64,000 nucleotides of DNA from Alphaproteobacteria bacterium (GTDB lineage Bacteria; Pseudomonadota; Alphaproteobacteria; Rs-D84), in NCBI GenBank assembly GCA_009783145.1, contig WRHR01000004.1:1-64000 (forward strand), given 5' to 3'. Positions 49,793-60,530 of the stretch are shown in pieces. Under the pieces are notes generated by a model. That model did no database searches and was not told where the DNA came from. It saw only the letters and a program-made list of their open reading frames with translations. Positions within the stretch are counted from its first letter, which is position 1. The number at the start of each line of letters is the position of its first letter. A program made the translations under genes and the position numbers.

Positions 49793-51943
49793 TTATTTTT
49801 CCGTGGCGCCGGTCTTTTGATTGATTCCGACCATGCTGAAACGGGTCTTGCCGCGCTTATCAACACCCAGGTATCTTACGAAGACTTTATCGCCTTCTTT
49901 CAGTTTAGCGTCCTCTATTTTATTCAAGCGCTCGCCTGTGATTTCGGAAATATGGACCAAGGACTCGAAAGTTCCGTTCATAATCTTCACGAATATTCCG
50001 AAGTCTTTCATCCCGGAAACGACGCCTTCGTAAATCTCGCCTACTTCAGGTTCCGCTGTAATCGCTTTAATCCGTGCGATTGCGGCATCTGCGTCCGCCT
50101 TGTCAACGGCCATAATCTTTACCGTGCCGTCGTCGGAAAGGTCTATATTTGTGTTTGTTTCCTTGGTCAGAGCCTGAATCACGCTGCCGCCCTTTCCAAT
50201 CACATCGCGGATTTTATCCGGATTGATTTTCATTATAAAGGCCTGAGGCGCGTATTCGGAGAGGTTTGAGCGCGGCGCTTTAATCGTCTTGGTCATGATG
50301 CCGAGTATATGAAGGCGGCCGTCGCGCGCTTGCGCCAATGCCTGCTTCATAATCTCGAACGTGATGGAGGTAATTTTGATATCCATCTGCAATGCCGTGA
50401 CGCCCTTGTCCGTGCCTGTTACCTTGAAATCCATATCGCCCAAGTGGTCTTCGTCGCCCATGATGTCGGTCAGGACTTCGAACTCGTCGCCCTCCTTAAT
50501 CAGGCCCATCGCGATACCGGCAACCGGGCGGGTCATCGGCACTCCGCCGTCCATCAATGCCAGCGTCGTTCCGCAGACCGTCGCCATAGAGCTGGAACCA
50601 TTAGATTCCAACACGTCGGAAACCGCGCGAATTGTGTAATCGAACTTTTCCTTTGATGGCAACATCGGGTTAATCGCGCGCCAGGCCAGCTTGCCGTGTC
50701 CCAACTCGCGCCGTTTCGGCGCGCCGATGCGTCCCGTTTCACCGACCGAGAACGGCGGGAAGTTATAGTCCAGGATAAAGCGGTCATCAGATGCGCCGTC
50801 CATGGCCTCTATCGGTCGCGCATCCTTGTCATTGCCAAGCGTTAAAGTCACCAAAGCTTGCGTTTCGCCGCGAGTAAAGAGCGCCGAGCCATGAGTCCTT
50901 GGCAGCAATCCAACCTCGACTTCGATCGGGCGCACGGTTTTGGAATCGCGGCCGTCGATACGCGGCTTTTTATCCAGGATATTGCGGCGCATGATGCGCG
51001 ATGTGATAGCCTCGCAAATTTCCCCGGCCCATGCTTTTTGCGAATCCGTTGCATCCGGGATGGAAGCTTTGGCATCCGCCTTTATCGCGTCTAAGGCCGC
51101 GTAACGCTCCATCTTCGCCGCAATCGTCAAAGCCTCGGCAATGCGGTCCGCAAAGCGTTCCAAATCCGATTCCATCTGCTTGTATTCGTCAGAGCGCTGT
51201 GACACCGCCCATGCGGCCTTGCCAACTTTTTCTTTCAGCTCTGCAATCGCAGCGATAACCGGTTGAAACGCTTCGTACCCGAACTTCACCGCGCCCAGCA
51301 TTTCTTCCTCGGACAGCTCGCCCGCTTCGGACTCCACCATCAGAACGCCGTCTTTCGTTCCGGCCACGACCAATTCCAATTCCGAATTTTCAATCTCTTT
51401 CTTGGTCGGATTCAGCAAGTACTTGCCATCCGCAAACCCAACGCGCGCAGCAGCAATCGGCCCCATAAAAGGAACGCCCGAAATCGCAAGCGCTGCGGAT
51501 GCCGCAATCATTGCCATGATGTCCGGCTGATTTTTCCGGTCATAAGAAAAGCAGGTCGCGACGATCTGGGTATCGTTTGTGAAAGTTTCCGGAAACAGCG
51601 GCCTGATTGGGCGGTCTATAAGACGCGCGGTCAGGGTCTCATTAAGCGTAGATTTTCCTTCGCGACGATCGCGGCTTCCCGGGATGCGTCCGGCGGACGC
51701 GAACTTTTCTTGATAGTCCACGGTCAGGGGAAAGAAGTCTTGTCCCTCTTTAGCCTCATGCGCAGACACAACGGTTGCCAAGACCATCGTCTGGCCCATA
51801 GTCGCCATAACGGCGCCGGTTGCTTGCTTTGCAAATCTGCCGGTTTCCAGGATTAGTTTTTCTCCGCCGAAATCGATTTCCACGGATACAGGATTGTTCA
51901 AGACATTTTTGGGCGCCTTGTCCCCGAATAAACCAAATAACAT
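49793..51943 (-). CDS. pnp: Polynucleotide phosphorylase
   Basis: A 716-residue 3'-5' exoribonuclease of the RNA degradosome: two RNase PH domains (FPLTVDYQEKFASAGRIPG and LFTRGETQALVTLTLG with the catalytic IMGDEDHLGDMDFKVTG), KH domain (KIRDVIGKGGSVIQALTKE) and S1 domain (GEIYEGVVSGMKDFGIFVKI). AAAGGAG precedes the ATG. It follows rpsO, and the junction carries a long stem-loop. Confidence 0.96.
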   Translation of the reverse strand: MLFGLFGDKAPKNVLNNPVSVEIDFGGEKLILETGRFAKQATGAVMATMGQTMVLATVVSAHEAKEGQDFFPLTVDYQEKFASAGRIPGSRDRREGKSTLNETLTARLIDRPIRPLFPETFTNDTQIVATCFSYDRKNQPDIMAMIAASAALAISGVPFMGPIAAARVGFADGKYLLNPTKKEIENSELELVVAGTKDGVLMVESEAGELSEEEMLGAVKFGYEAFQPVIAAIAELKEKVGKAAWAVSQRSDEYKQMESDLERFADRIAEALTIAAKMERYAALDAIKADAKASIPDATDSQKAWAGEICEAITSRIMRRNILDKKPRIDGRDSKTVRPIEVEVGLLPRTHGSALFTRGETQALVTLTLGNDKDARPIEAMDGASDDRFILDYNFPPFSVGETGRIGAPKRRELGHGKLAWRAINPMLPSKEKFDYTIRAVSDVLESNGSSSMATVCGTTLALMDGGVPMTRPVAGIAMGLIKEGDEFEVLTDIMGDEDHLGDMDFKVTGTDKGVTALQMDIKITSITFEIMKQALAQARDGRLHILGIMTKTIKAPRSNLSEYAPQAFIMKINPDKIRDVIGKGGSVIQALTKETNTNIDLSDDGTVKIMAVDKADADAAIARIKAITAEPEVGEIYEGVVSGMKDFGIFVKIMNGTFESLVHISEITGERLNKIEDAKLKEGDKVFVRYLGVDKRGKTRFSMVGINQKTGATEK

Positions 51944-51976
51944 AATTTTTCTCCTTTTGCGTTTGGTTTTAAGTTA

Positions 51977-52045
51977 CGCAGGAGAAAATTATTCGTTTTT
52001 ATGCGCTTATCTATGCATAAAAATGAATAATCGCTTACCCCTGCG
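51977..52045 (-). promoter_or_regulatory. Long stem-loop in the rpsO-pnp junction, possible RNase III site
   Basis: An outer 6-bp stem (51977-51982 with 52040-52045) encloses a nearly perfect 17-bp stem (51988-52004 with 52015-52031). In E. coli a hairpin at this place is cut by RNase III and lets PNPase repress its own mRNA. Confidence 0.65.
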
Positions 52046-52052
52046 AGTTGTG

Positions 52053-52077
52053 CGAATGCGGGCCACGCCCGCATTCG
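52053..52077 (-). terminator. Stable hairpin right after rpsO
   Basis: An 11-bp perfect stem (52053-52063 with 52067-52077), CAC loop. It has no T-run on the minus strand, so partial terminator or 3'-end stabiliser. Confidence 0.55.
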
Positions 52078-52359
52078 TTATTTTCTTAAGCCCAATTTCT
52101 TAATCAGGGCTTCATAGTCGGAGGGATTGCGCTTTTTGATATACGCAAGCAGCTTTTTGCGGCGGTTCACCATCAGCAGCAAGCCGCGCTTGGAATGCTG
52201 GTCCTTGTGATTCAGCTTCATATGCTCGGTCAGGTTCTTGATGCGTTCCGTCAGAATCGCGACCTGGGCCTCCACCGACCCGCCGTTGTCTTTTTCCGAT
52301 GCCTTGTGCTCGGAAATGACCTTCGACTTGATTGTTTTTATAAAAGTTTTAATCGACAT
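52078..52359 (-). CDS. rpsO: Ribosomal protein uS15
   Basis: A 93-residue 30S protein: GGSVEAQVAILTERIKNLTEHMKLNHKDQHSKRGLLLMVNRRKKLL is the conserved rRNA-binding part. Upstream of pnp as in most proteobacteria; truB ends 47 bases before it. Confidence 0.96.
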   Translation of the reverse strand: MSIKTFIKTIKSKVISEHKASEKDNGGSVEAQVAILTERIKNLTEHMKLNHKDQHSKRGLLLMVNRRKKLLAYIKKRNPSDYEALIKKLGLRK

Positions 52360-52379
52360 TTTGTTTTTCCTTTCGTAGT

Positions 52380-52406
52380 GCGAGACGCGAGACGCGAGAC
52401 GCGGAG
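52380..52406. repeat. 7-bp array between truB and rpsO (gcgagac x3)
   Basis: Inverted partner of 52501-52528; the two arms enclose the last part of truB. Confidence 0.85.
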
Positions 52407-53291
52407 TTATATGTTTATGACACGATTTGGTTTCAATATGCAGTCTTCAATAAATCCTATGCCGATGAATTTATCGTTATGATAAACTCTCAGCAATTTC
52501 GCGTTTCGCGTTTCGCGTTTCGCGTCTCGAATAAATCCGCCGTTTTGAAACAGCTTCGCGTCCGTTTCGTTCAGATTCCAAACCGGAATGTCGCCCAGTC
52601 CGAAATCAGGTGGCTGCAGATAATTGTTTATCCCAGCTCGGCCGCTATTATTAAACAAATTTTCCAAGAAATCAAGCCGCACCGCATTTTTTATATCAAA
52701 GCCGTTGGTATGCGTGCGGCGTATTGAGTCGCAAGCCGCAATAGTTTCGCATTTTGCCGCGATATCCCGCGCCAAACTGCGTATATAAGTCCCGGGGCTG
52801 CATCTGACTATGAATTTGGAATTATTTATAAATTTTAAATCATAAATCGTAATTTTTCGCGCCGGTATCTCGAAAGATTTGCCTGCGCGCGCAAGCTGAT
52901 ATGCGCGCCGCCCGCCCACATGCACTGCGCTGTAGCTTGGGGGAGTCTGCCAGATTTCGCCAATCAATGATTCGCAGACCGTGTGAATTTGCTTCTCGGT
53001 CGGTATATTTTCGTTCTGCTCCAGAATCTTGCCCGTAATATCGTCGGTGTCCGTACGAATGCCCCATTGAATAGAAAATTCGTATTCCTTTGTTGCGGTT
53101 TCGTCTAAATATGGAATTACTTTCGTCGCCTCGCCGAGTGCGATTACCAACAGGCCCGATGCCATAGGGTCCAAGGTTCCGACATGCCCGAAAGTTTTCG
53201 CGCCGAACATTCGCGCAATGCGCCCGCCCGCCGCGCGGGATGATATTCCGCTGGGCTTGTCCAATAAAATAAATCCGGAGCTATTCATCAC
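52407..53291 (-). CDS. truB: tRNA pseudouridine-55 synthase
   Basis: A 294-residue enzyme making psi55 in the T-loop of tRNAs. The catalytic aspartate is in GHVGTLDPMASG; LDKPSGISS, RCSPGTYIRSLARDI and the C-terminal PUA-like part are present. Residues about 255-264 ([11 protein letters not shown]) come from a 7-bp array. The start overlaps the mutS stop by four bases, an unusual coupling. Confidence 0.93.
   Translation of the reverse strand: MMNSSGFILLDKPSGISSRAAGGRIARMFGAKTFGHVGTLDPMASGLLVIALGEATKVIPYLDETATKEYEFSIQWGIRTDTDDITGKILEQNENIPTEKQIHTVCESLIGEIWQTPPSYSAVHVGGRRAYQLARAGKSFEIPARKITIYDLKFINNSKFIVRCSPGTYIRSLARDIAAKCETIAACDSIRRTHTNGFDIKNAVRLDFLENLFNNSGRAGINNYLQPPDFGLGDIPVWNLNETDAKLFQNGGFIRDAKRETRNAKLLRVYHNDKFIGIGFIEDCILKPNRVINI
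52501..52528. repeat. 7-bp array inside truB (gcgtttc type)
   Basis: Four copies in frame; complement of the gcgagac/gcgaaac family found in topA and infB. Confidence 0.9.
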
Positions 53292-55792
53292 CCAAACAAC
53301 GACGGCTGAGTTTTTTCTTTTTCGCCGCTGCGCACGATATAAACCTTGGACAGGACTCTTTCCGGTTCGTCCGGCCCGGACGGCGTCTGATAATTCGCCC
53401 GTCCCCCATTTTCCAATCCGACCAAAATTCTTGAAGCATTCGCGACGACGCTTTCTGGCATTCCCGCCATTTGCGCCACATGAATCCCATAAGACCTGTT
53501 CGCGACTCCGCTTGCGATTTTATGCATGAATATGATTTCGTCGTTATGCTCGGCTACCTCTACCGTCAGGTTTTTGACGGCGTTGAATTTGAGTCCGGTC
53601 AGCTCGTGATAATGAGTCGCGAACAATGTGCGCGGCTGCAGTGTATCAAGAAATTCCAGCACCGCCTGCGCGATCGCCATCCCGTCATAAGTCGCCGTGC
53701 CGCGCCCTATCTCGTCGAAAATAATAAAGCTCTTATTCGTCGCGCGATTAAGAATGTTTGCCGTTTCCTGCATTTCAACCATGAACGTCGATTGTCCCGC
53801 CGCCAAGTTGTCCGATGCGCCGACGCGCGAAAATAGCTGGTCGCAGATACCGATAGTCGCCTTGTCGGCAGGTATGAAAGACCCCAGGTGCGCCAAAACA
53901 ACCAGTAATGCGTTCTGGCGCAGATAAGTCGATTTCCCCGCCATATTCGGCCCCGTCAGCAATGCGATCTTCTTGTCGTTCAACTCGCAGTCGTTGCGCA
54001 CGAACTGATTCCCGGACTTGCGCAATACGTATTCTACGACCGGATGCCGCCCGTTTTTTACGTCGAACTCGGCGCCGCTTGTCATTGTTGGGCGAACCCA
54101 TCCGTATTCTTCAGCCGCGTCCGCCAACGCAAGCCACACGTCGGCATTGGCCAGCAATTCCGCCGTCGCCAGCAAGTCGTCCGAAATATCGCGGACTTTA
54201 TCAATTAGATTTGCGATGATTTGGGCTTCTATCGCCGCGGCTTTTTCCCCCGCACCCCTGACTTCGTTATCCAAATCAATCAGGCGCGCGGTGGTGAATC
54301 TCATATTGCCCGCCATTGTCTGACGATGTATAAATCCCGCTTCCGGCGTCATCAGCGCCTCGCTACGAGTATTTGGAACCTCTATATAATACCCCAAGAT
54401 ATTATTGAACTTGATCTTAAGCGTGCTCACATTCGTGGATTTGATATATTCCGCCTGCAGTGCGGCAATGGTTTCTTTGGCTCCATGCGCCATTCGGTTC
54501 ATATTGTCCAGCGCGTCGTCAAATCCCGGGGCTATGATCCCCCCGTCGCGGAAAAACGCCGGCAGCGCATCCGACAGCGCTAATCGCAATTCGAGCGCGA
54601 AGGAATCGAAAGTCTTTATATCCGCAAATTTTGCGGCCATATCCGCGTCCAGCTTTGCCCCAGTTATTTTTGCCATTGGCAGCGCGATCAGGAAATCCGA
54701 CGCGGCGCGCAAATCGCGCGGCGCACCCCGCCCGCTGATGAGGCGTGTAATGCTGCGTCCCGCGTCCGGCAGGCGGACAAGTTCCGCGCAGAGGGAATGA
54801 AACACGTCGCGATTGACCAGCAGATGCGCGATATGCTCTTGACGGCGGCGAATTTCGCCTATGTCTCCGGATAGCTGGCGCAAGTATGCGCGCAGCCGTC
54901 GGCCGCCCGCCGCCGTGCGCGTCTTGTCCAATATATCCAACAGGCAATGCCCGCCGTCGTTCAGCACCGAGTCTATTTCCAGGCTTTTCCAAGTCGCGCT
55001 ATCCACCAGCAACTGAAAGCCCGCGCCGAACCGATAAGGAGTGCGGAACGCGACATTCGCGCCGCGCTGGGTTTGACGCAGATAAACCGCAAGCAGCTTG
55101 TCCGCAAGAGTCGAAGAGCCCGAAAGCTGAAAAGTTGAAGATACGATTTCATCGATATCCGTGCGGTCGTATAATTTTTCATGCACCGGAGTTGTGGCGA
55201 AGGATTCGCGCAGACGCTTGATTTCGGGCGTCTCGGCGATGTTTTCCGGATAGATTATTTCCGCAGGATTAATCCGCGACATATCATCGAAAATATTTTC
55301 CGACCGGCCGACAAAAAATTCTCCCGTGGAGATATCGCAGCCGGCGAAATCGAAAGACGAATCGCTCTGCGGAGCGACCGCGACCAAGAAATTACTCTTC
55401 TTCGGGCTCAGCAGATTATCGTCCGTCAGCGTTCCGGGAGTCATGACGCGCACCACTTTGCGCTCTATTTGCTTATTGCCGCGCGCCTTGGCCTCTTCCG
55501 GCGTTTCCATTTGTTCGGCCAATGCGACAGCGGCGCCCGTGCGCACCATTCGCGCAATATAATTTTCCGCCGCATGCCAAGGGATTCCGCACATCGGGAT
55601 GTCGCTGCCGCGCTCGTCCGTGCCGCGGTGCGTCAGAACCAGGTTCAGCGCCTTGCTTAATATTTTCGCGTCCGCGAAAAAAGCCTCGTAAAAATCGCCC
55701 AAGCGGAACAGCAGAATAGCGTCTGGATTTTCAGCCTTCATATCCAGATATTGCTGCATTATCGGGGTAAGAGTTGGTTTGTTTGTGCTCAC
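53288..55792 (-). CDS. mutS: DNA mismatch recognition protein MutS
   Basis: An 834-residue ATPase that finds mismatches. The mismatch-binding FYE motif is GDFYEAFF near residue 32; Walker A is TGPNMAGKSTYLRQ, the signature and Walker B are in FIIFDEIGRGTATYDG, with the conserved THYHEL following. The start is GTG at 55792, beside a palindromic gagcgaacgaagtgagc sequence. truB is translationally coupled. Confidence 0.96.
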   Translation of the reverse strand: MSTNKPTLTPIMQQYLDMKAENPDAILLFRLGDFYEAFFADAKILSKALNLVLTHRGTDERGSDIPMCGIPWHAAENYIARMVRTGAAVALAEQMETPEEAKARGNKQIERKVVRVMTPGTLTDDNLLSPKKSNFLVAVAPQSDSSFDFAGCDISTGEFFVGRSENIFDDMSRINPAEIIYPENIAETPEIKRLRESFATTPVHEKLYDRTDIDEIVSSTFQLSGSSTLADKLLAVYLRQTQRGANVAFRTPYRFGAGFQLLVDSATWKSLEIDSVLNDGGHCLLDILDKTRTAAGGRRLRAYLRQLSGDIGEIRRRQEHIAHLLVNRDVFHSLCAELVRLPDAGRSITRLISGRGAPRDLRAASDFLIALPMAKITGAKLDADMAAKFADIKTFDSFALELRLALSDALPAFFRDGGIIAPGFDDALDNMNRMAHGAKETIAALQAEYIKSTNVSTLKIKFNNILGYYIEVPNTRSEALMTPEAGFIHRQTMAGNMRFTTARLIDLDNEVRGAGEKAAAIEAQIIANLIDKVRDISDDLLATAELLANADVWLALADAAEEYGWVRPTMTSGAEFDVKNGRHPVVEYVLRKSGNQFVRNDCELNDKKIALLTGPNMAGKSTYLRQNALLVVLAHLGSFIPADKATIGICDQLFSRVGASDNLAAGQSTFMVEMQETANILNRATNKSFIIFDEIGRGTATYDGMAIAQAVLEFLDTLQPRTLFATHYHELTGLKFNAVKNLTVEVAEHNDEIIFMHKIASGVANRSYGIHVAQMAGMPESVVANASRILVGLENGGRANYQTPSGPDEPERVLSKVYIVRSGEKEKTQPSLFG

Positions 55793-55805
55793 TTCGTTCG
55801 CTCAA

Positions 55806-55930
55806 AATCGTAAATCGTTAGTCGTGAATCGTCAATCGTGGTTGTTGCAACAACATAAGTTGTCCTTTATAAAGGACAATGTTAATTGTCGCACTTTTTC
55901 GATTCACGACTAACGACTAACGATTCACGA
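55806..55930. repeat. Composite palindrome between xseB and mutS
   Basis: Left array (aatcgta/aatcgtc words, 55806-55840), two inner palindromes (gttgttgcaacaac; tgtcctttataaaggaca) and right array (cgattca/cgactaa words, 55899-55930). The right arm codes the C-terminus of XseB. Confidence 0.85.
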
Positions 55931-56112
55931 ACATTTATAGTTTCTATTTTCAGCTCGGCCTCTTTGAGCAGCTGCTCGCAATAAGCTTTCAGCTTCATGC
56001 CGGTTTCGTATGCTTTGACCGAGTCCGCAAGCGGCATCGTCCCAGATTCCATTTTTTTAACCAAATCGGTCAGCTGCTTGTAGGCGTCTTCAAATGATAA
56101 TTTTTCTTCCAT
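55882..56112 (-). CDS. xseB: Exodeoxyribonuclease VII small subunit
   Basis: A 76-residue subunit with the typical SFEDAYKQLTDLVKKMESGTMPLADSVKAYETGMKLKAYCEQLL. The last 15 or so residues (VRESLVVSRESKKCDN) derive from a repeat arm and are not a family feature. AAAGGA precedes the ATG. xseA is not in the window. Confidence 0.88.
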   Translation of the reverse strand: MEEKLSFEDAYKQLTDLVKKMESGTMPLADSVKAYETGMKLKAYCEQLLKEAELKIETINVRESLVVSRESKKCDN

Positions 56113-56226
56113 GATAAAAATCCTTTTGCAGAAAAATACAAAATAAAAAACGAAAATGCAAATTTATAAATAAAACCCCAATAAATCGGGGAGTAAAAAA
56201 CTAGAAGCCAGCGGCAGTGCGCCGCA

Positions 56227-56251
56227 AAAAATCCGGCGGCGCCGGATTTTT
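56227..56251 (-). terminator. Intrinsic terminator of the 138-aa gene
   Basis: An 11-bp stem (56227-56237 with 56241-56251), followed by T's on the minus strand. It overlaps the gene's stop codon. Confidence 0.8.
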
Positions 56252-56666
56252 ATCTCTTGTTTATTTGGTCGTAATAATCAAGCTGTTGTTTCAGAACGTC
56301 CATTGGCAAGCAAATGCTGTTGAGAGGATCTGAATCAATGGCAAGAATAGCTTCTTGTGGATTGCCGCTGCGGCTGATATGCTTTTTCGTGTCAAAATAT
56401 TGTTGGGACATGTCTGCATGAAAAGCAACAGCGGAAGAAGGAATGAATCCGTTTTGTGGGAGCGCGCCGTGGGCAACGATTACACCAATATGGCACTTAA
56501 TAATATTCGGATTCATAAAGTCAATAAAATCTGATTTATCAATACTTATCTTTGTCGTATTATATGAAATGCAAATAAAAGCTTTATCAATTTCAAAATT
56601 TGCCAGGAACTTTACGCTGCGCTGCCAAATAATGGTTGAAAATTTAACAATTTTTTCTTTTGCCAT
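56250..56666 (-). CDS. Hypothetical protein, 138 aa
   Basis: Unrecognised soluble protein. ATG at 56666 (MAKEKIVKFS) follows AAGAGG. A near-consensus promoter lies upstream and a terminator overlaps the stop, so a small monocistronic gene. The sequence looks alpha/beta, with the segments FEIDKAFICISYNTTKIS and KCHIGVIVAHGALPQNGF. Confidence 0.65.
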   Translation of the reverse strand: MAKEKIVKFSTIIWQRSVKFLANFEIDKAFICISYNTTKISIDKSDFIDFMNPNIIKCHIGVIVAHGALPQNGFIPSSAVAFHADMSQQYFDTKKHISRSGNPQEAILAIDSDPLNSICLPMDVLKQQLDYYDQINKR

Positions 56667-56687
56667 ATCGAACCTCTTTTGGTGGTT

Positions 56688-56715
56688 AGAATACAACAAA
56701 ACAAGCATTTGTCAA
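56688..56715 (-). promoter_or_regulatory. Promoter of the 138-aa gene
   Basis: TTGACA (56710-56715) and TATTCT (56688-56693) on the minus strand, spacer 16. Confidence 0.6.
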
Positions 56716-56720
56716 TGATT

Positions 56721-58173
<1,453 letters not shown>

Positions 58174-58191
<18 letters not shown>

Positions 58192-58240
58192 CAATTATCG
58201 GGGAGTTTAATCGCTAATTGATAATTGCTAATTGATAATT
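58174..58240. repeat. Inverted pair of 7-bp arrays between rnpA and yidD (ttagcaa/aattgct)
   Basis: Loop ttatcggggagttt; the loop core ggggagt is shared with pairs built from other words. Confidence 0.9.
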
Positions 58241-58242
58241 AA

Positions 58243-58467
58243 ATGAAGCAAATTCTATTATTCTTAATAAAGCTCTATCAGTATGGGATATCGCCCATGA
58301 TGGGGTCGCGATGCCGTTTTTTCCCGTCTTGCAGTGTGTACGCGAAGCAAGCAATCGAAAAATACGGTGCTTGGCGGGGCGCATGGATGGCGATCAAAAG
58401 AATTTCCCGCTGCCGCCCGGGCGCAGGATTCGGGTACGACCCTGTGCCGGCTTCGCCGGCAGAGTAA
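58243..58467 (+). CDS. yidD: Membrane protein insertion efficiency factor YidD
   Basis: A 74-residue protein of the YidD family: LLFLIKLYQYGISPMMGSRCRFFPSCSVYAKQAIEKYG is the conserved core with cysteines. It assists YidC-dependent insertion and normally follows rnpA, as here. No clear Shine-Dalgarno. Confidence 0.92.
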   Translation: MKQILLFLIKLYQYGISPMMGSRCRFFPSCSVYAKQAIEKYGAWRGAWMAIKRISRCRPGAGFGYDPVPASPAE

Positions 58468-58487
58468 AGATTTTGCTTCGCAAAATC

Positions 58488-58544
58488 AGAGTAAGAGAGT
58501 AGGAGAGTTATAGATGTTTTCCACTCTCTTACTCTTCTACTCTG
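58488..58544. repeat. Inverted pair of 8-bp arrays between yidD and accB
   Basis: agagtaag/agagtagg words and their complement; flanked by hairpins gattttgc-ttc-gcaaaatc (58469-58487) and tgtgcgc-ata-gcgcaca. The 179-base gap to accB holds nothing else. Confidence 0.85.
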
Positions 58545-58646
58545 CGAGCGAAGCGAGTGAATACTCTGTGCGCATAGCGCACATTTGACTTTTGCCCTTG
58601 TTAAGACTACAATTCAAGTCCAGTTTAATTTAACTAAGGATTTTTT

Positions 58647-59096
58647 ATGTCATTTCGTTCAACAGTGAAAGCCATGACGAAGATTATGGATGAAATGGGC
58701 CTCACTGAACTTGATTTGGAACGCCAATTTTTATTCGGCATTTACCGCAAACATATTCATCTGTCGCGCCAAGGGGCGGTTACTGTCGCGGCGCCGACAT
58801 TTGCGGCGGCGCCGTTATCCAGGGCTTCTTGCGATGTTTCTGAAAACCCGGCGGTGTGCCGTGCAAATGCCGTGCGCAGTCCCATGGTCGGGGTCGCGTA
58901 CCTTTCGCCGGAACCCGGCGCAAAACCGTTTTGCGAGGTCGGCGCGAAAGTCAAATCCTTTGAGACGGTCTGCTTGATAGAGGCTATGAAGACTTTCAAT
59001 CCGGTAAAGGCCGATAAAGACGGAACCGTGAAAGAAATTCTTATCCAAGACGGCCAGGCGGTGGAGTTCGATACTCCGCTGATGGTGATTGAATAA
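58647..59096 (+). CDS. accB: Biotin carboxyl carrier protein of acetyl-CoA carboxylase
   Basis: A 149-residue BCCP: N-terminal helical part ([14 protein letters not shown]), an Ala/Cys-containing linker, and the biotinyl domain [18 protein letters not shown] ... [10 protein letters not shown], the lysine of EAMK being biotinylated. AAGGA lies before the ATG. It forms a unit with accC downstream for malonyl-CoA synthesis. Confidence 0.95.
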   Translation: MSFRSTVKAMTKIMDEMGLTELDLERQFLFGIYRKHIHLSRQGAVTVAAPTFAAAPLSRASCDVSENPAVCRANAVRSPMVGVAYLSPEPGAKPFCEVGAKVKSFETVCLIEAMKTFNPVKADKDGTVKEILIQDGQAVEFDTPLMVIE

Positions 59097-59150
59097 ATTT
59101 ACGATTTACGATTTGTTGGGAGTGAAATCGTAAATCGTAAATCGTAAATT
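59097..59150. repeat. Inverted pair of 7-bp arrays between accB and accC (atttacg/aaatcgt)
   Basis: Loop gttgggagtg, near-identical to that at 39901-39967. It starts right after the accB stop. Confidence 0.9.
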
Positions 59151-59153
59151 ATT

Positions 59154-60506
59154 ATGTCTGCAATAAAGAAAATTTTAATAGCAAATCGCGGGGAAATAGC
59201 GCTGCGAATTATACGCGCTTGCCGCGATATGGGCATCCGCACGGTGGCAGTGTATTCTGTTGCCGATCGCGCGGCATCGCATGTTCATCTGGCGGACGAA
59301 TCGGTCTGCATCGGCCCCGCACCGGCGCGGGATTCTTACCTTAACGAATCGGCGATTATAACGGCGGCATTGCTGACTAATTGCGACGCGATTCACCCAG
59401 GATATGGCTTTTTATCGGAACGCGCGGGCTTTGTGGAAAAAGTTGAATCTTTGGGACTCATATGGATAGGCCCCAGCGCGAAATTAATCGCGAAAATGGG
59501 CGACAAGGTAGAAGCCAAGAAGACCGCGATTAAATGCGGCCTGCCGATTGTGCCCGGCAGTGACGGTGCGGTGGATACGCTGGAAAGCGCGTTGTCTTGG
59601 GCCGAGAAAATCGGATATCCGGTAATGTTAAAGGCGGCCGCAGGCGGAGGCGGCAAAGGCATGCGCCCGGTGATGAGCGCATCCGAAATGGCCGAAGCGT
59701 TCCAGATGACAAAGGCGGAATCGCGCGCGGGCTTTGGCGACGATACGCTTTACATGGAAAAGCTGCTGCTTCACCCGCGGCATATAGAGTTTCAAGTCCT
59801 GGCTGACCAGCATGGGGGCGTTGTGATCTTCGGAGAGCGCGACTGCAGCTTGCAGCGGAAAAATCAGAAAGTAATGGAAGAATGCCCCGCCGCGGCGCTT
59901 ACGCAAAAACAGCGCGACGATATGATAGAAATCTGTCGCGCGGCGGTTAAAAAAATGGGTTACACGAACGCCGGTACGCTGGAGTTCATGTTCGAAGACG
60001 GACAGTTTTATTTTCTGGAGATGAACACCAGGCTGCAGGTGGAGCATCCGGTTACCGAAATGGTATACGGCGTTGATCTTGTGCGAGAACAGATTCGCAT
60101 CGCGCAGGGAGAAAAGCTGGGCTATAACCAAGGCAATCTGGTGCCCAACGGCCATGCGATAGAGTTCAGAATCAATGCCGAAGACCCCGAGACTTTCGTT
60201 CCGAACCCGGGTAAAGTAACGGCTTATAATCCCCCCGGGGGTCTGGGCATACGGATAGATTCGGCGATGTACGCGGGATATTCCGTGCCCCCGACTTATG
60301 ATTCGCTGATTGCGAAATTAATAGTCTGGGCGCCGAATCGCACGGCATGCCTGCTGCGCGCGCAAAGGGCATTGGACGAGTTTGTCATAGAAGGCGTGAA
60401 AACCACGATCCCGTTGCAACAAAAGTTATTGCAGAACAAGGATGTGAAGACCTTGAATTATGACAACCATTGGCTGGAAACGTTTCTTGCCGAAAGCAAA
60501 AAATAA
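59154..60506 (+). CDS. accC: Biotin carboxylase subunit of acetyl-CoA carboxylase
   Basis: A 450-residue ATP-grasp enzyme: KKILIANRGEIALRIIRACRDMGI start, glycine-rich ATP loop KAAAGGGGKGMR, and EMNTRLQVEHPVTEMV with the catalytic glutamates. It carboxylates the biotin of AccB. Full length and typical. Confidence 0.97.
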   Translation: MSAIKKILIANRGEIALRIIRACRDMGIRTVAVYSVADRAASHVHLADESVCIGPAPARDSYLNESAIITAALLTNCDAIHPGYGFLSERAGFVEKVESLGLIWIGPSAKLIAKMGDKVEAKKTAIKCGLPIVPGSDGAVDTLESALSWAEKIGYPVMLKAAAGGGGKGMRPVMSASEMAEAFQMTKAESRAGFGDDTLYMEKLLLHPRHIEFQVLADQHGGVVIFGERDCSLQRKNQKVMEECPAAALTQKQRDDMIEICRAAVKKMGYTNAGTLEFMFEDGQFYFLEMNTRLQVEHPVTEMVYGVDLVREQIRIAQGEKLGYNQGNLVPNGHAIEFRINAEDPETFVPNPGKVTAYNPPGGLGIRIDSAMYAGYSVPPTYDSLIAKLIVWAPNRTACLLRAQRALDEFVIEGVKTTIPLQQKLLQNKDVKTLNYDNHWLETFLAESKK

Positions 60507-60508
60507 AA

Positions 60509-60530
60509 CCGCCCAACAGGCGGATTTATT
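60509..60530 (+). terminator. Possible terminator between convergent accC and infC
   Basis: Stem ccgcc (60509-60513) with ggcgg (60519-60523) and ATTTATTTT after it. Confidence 0.5.
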
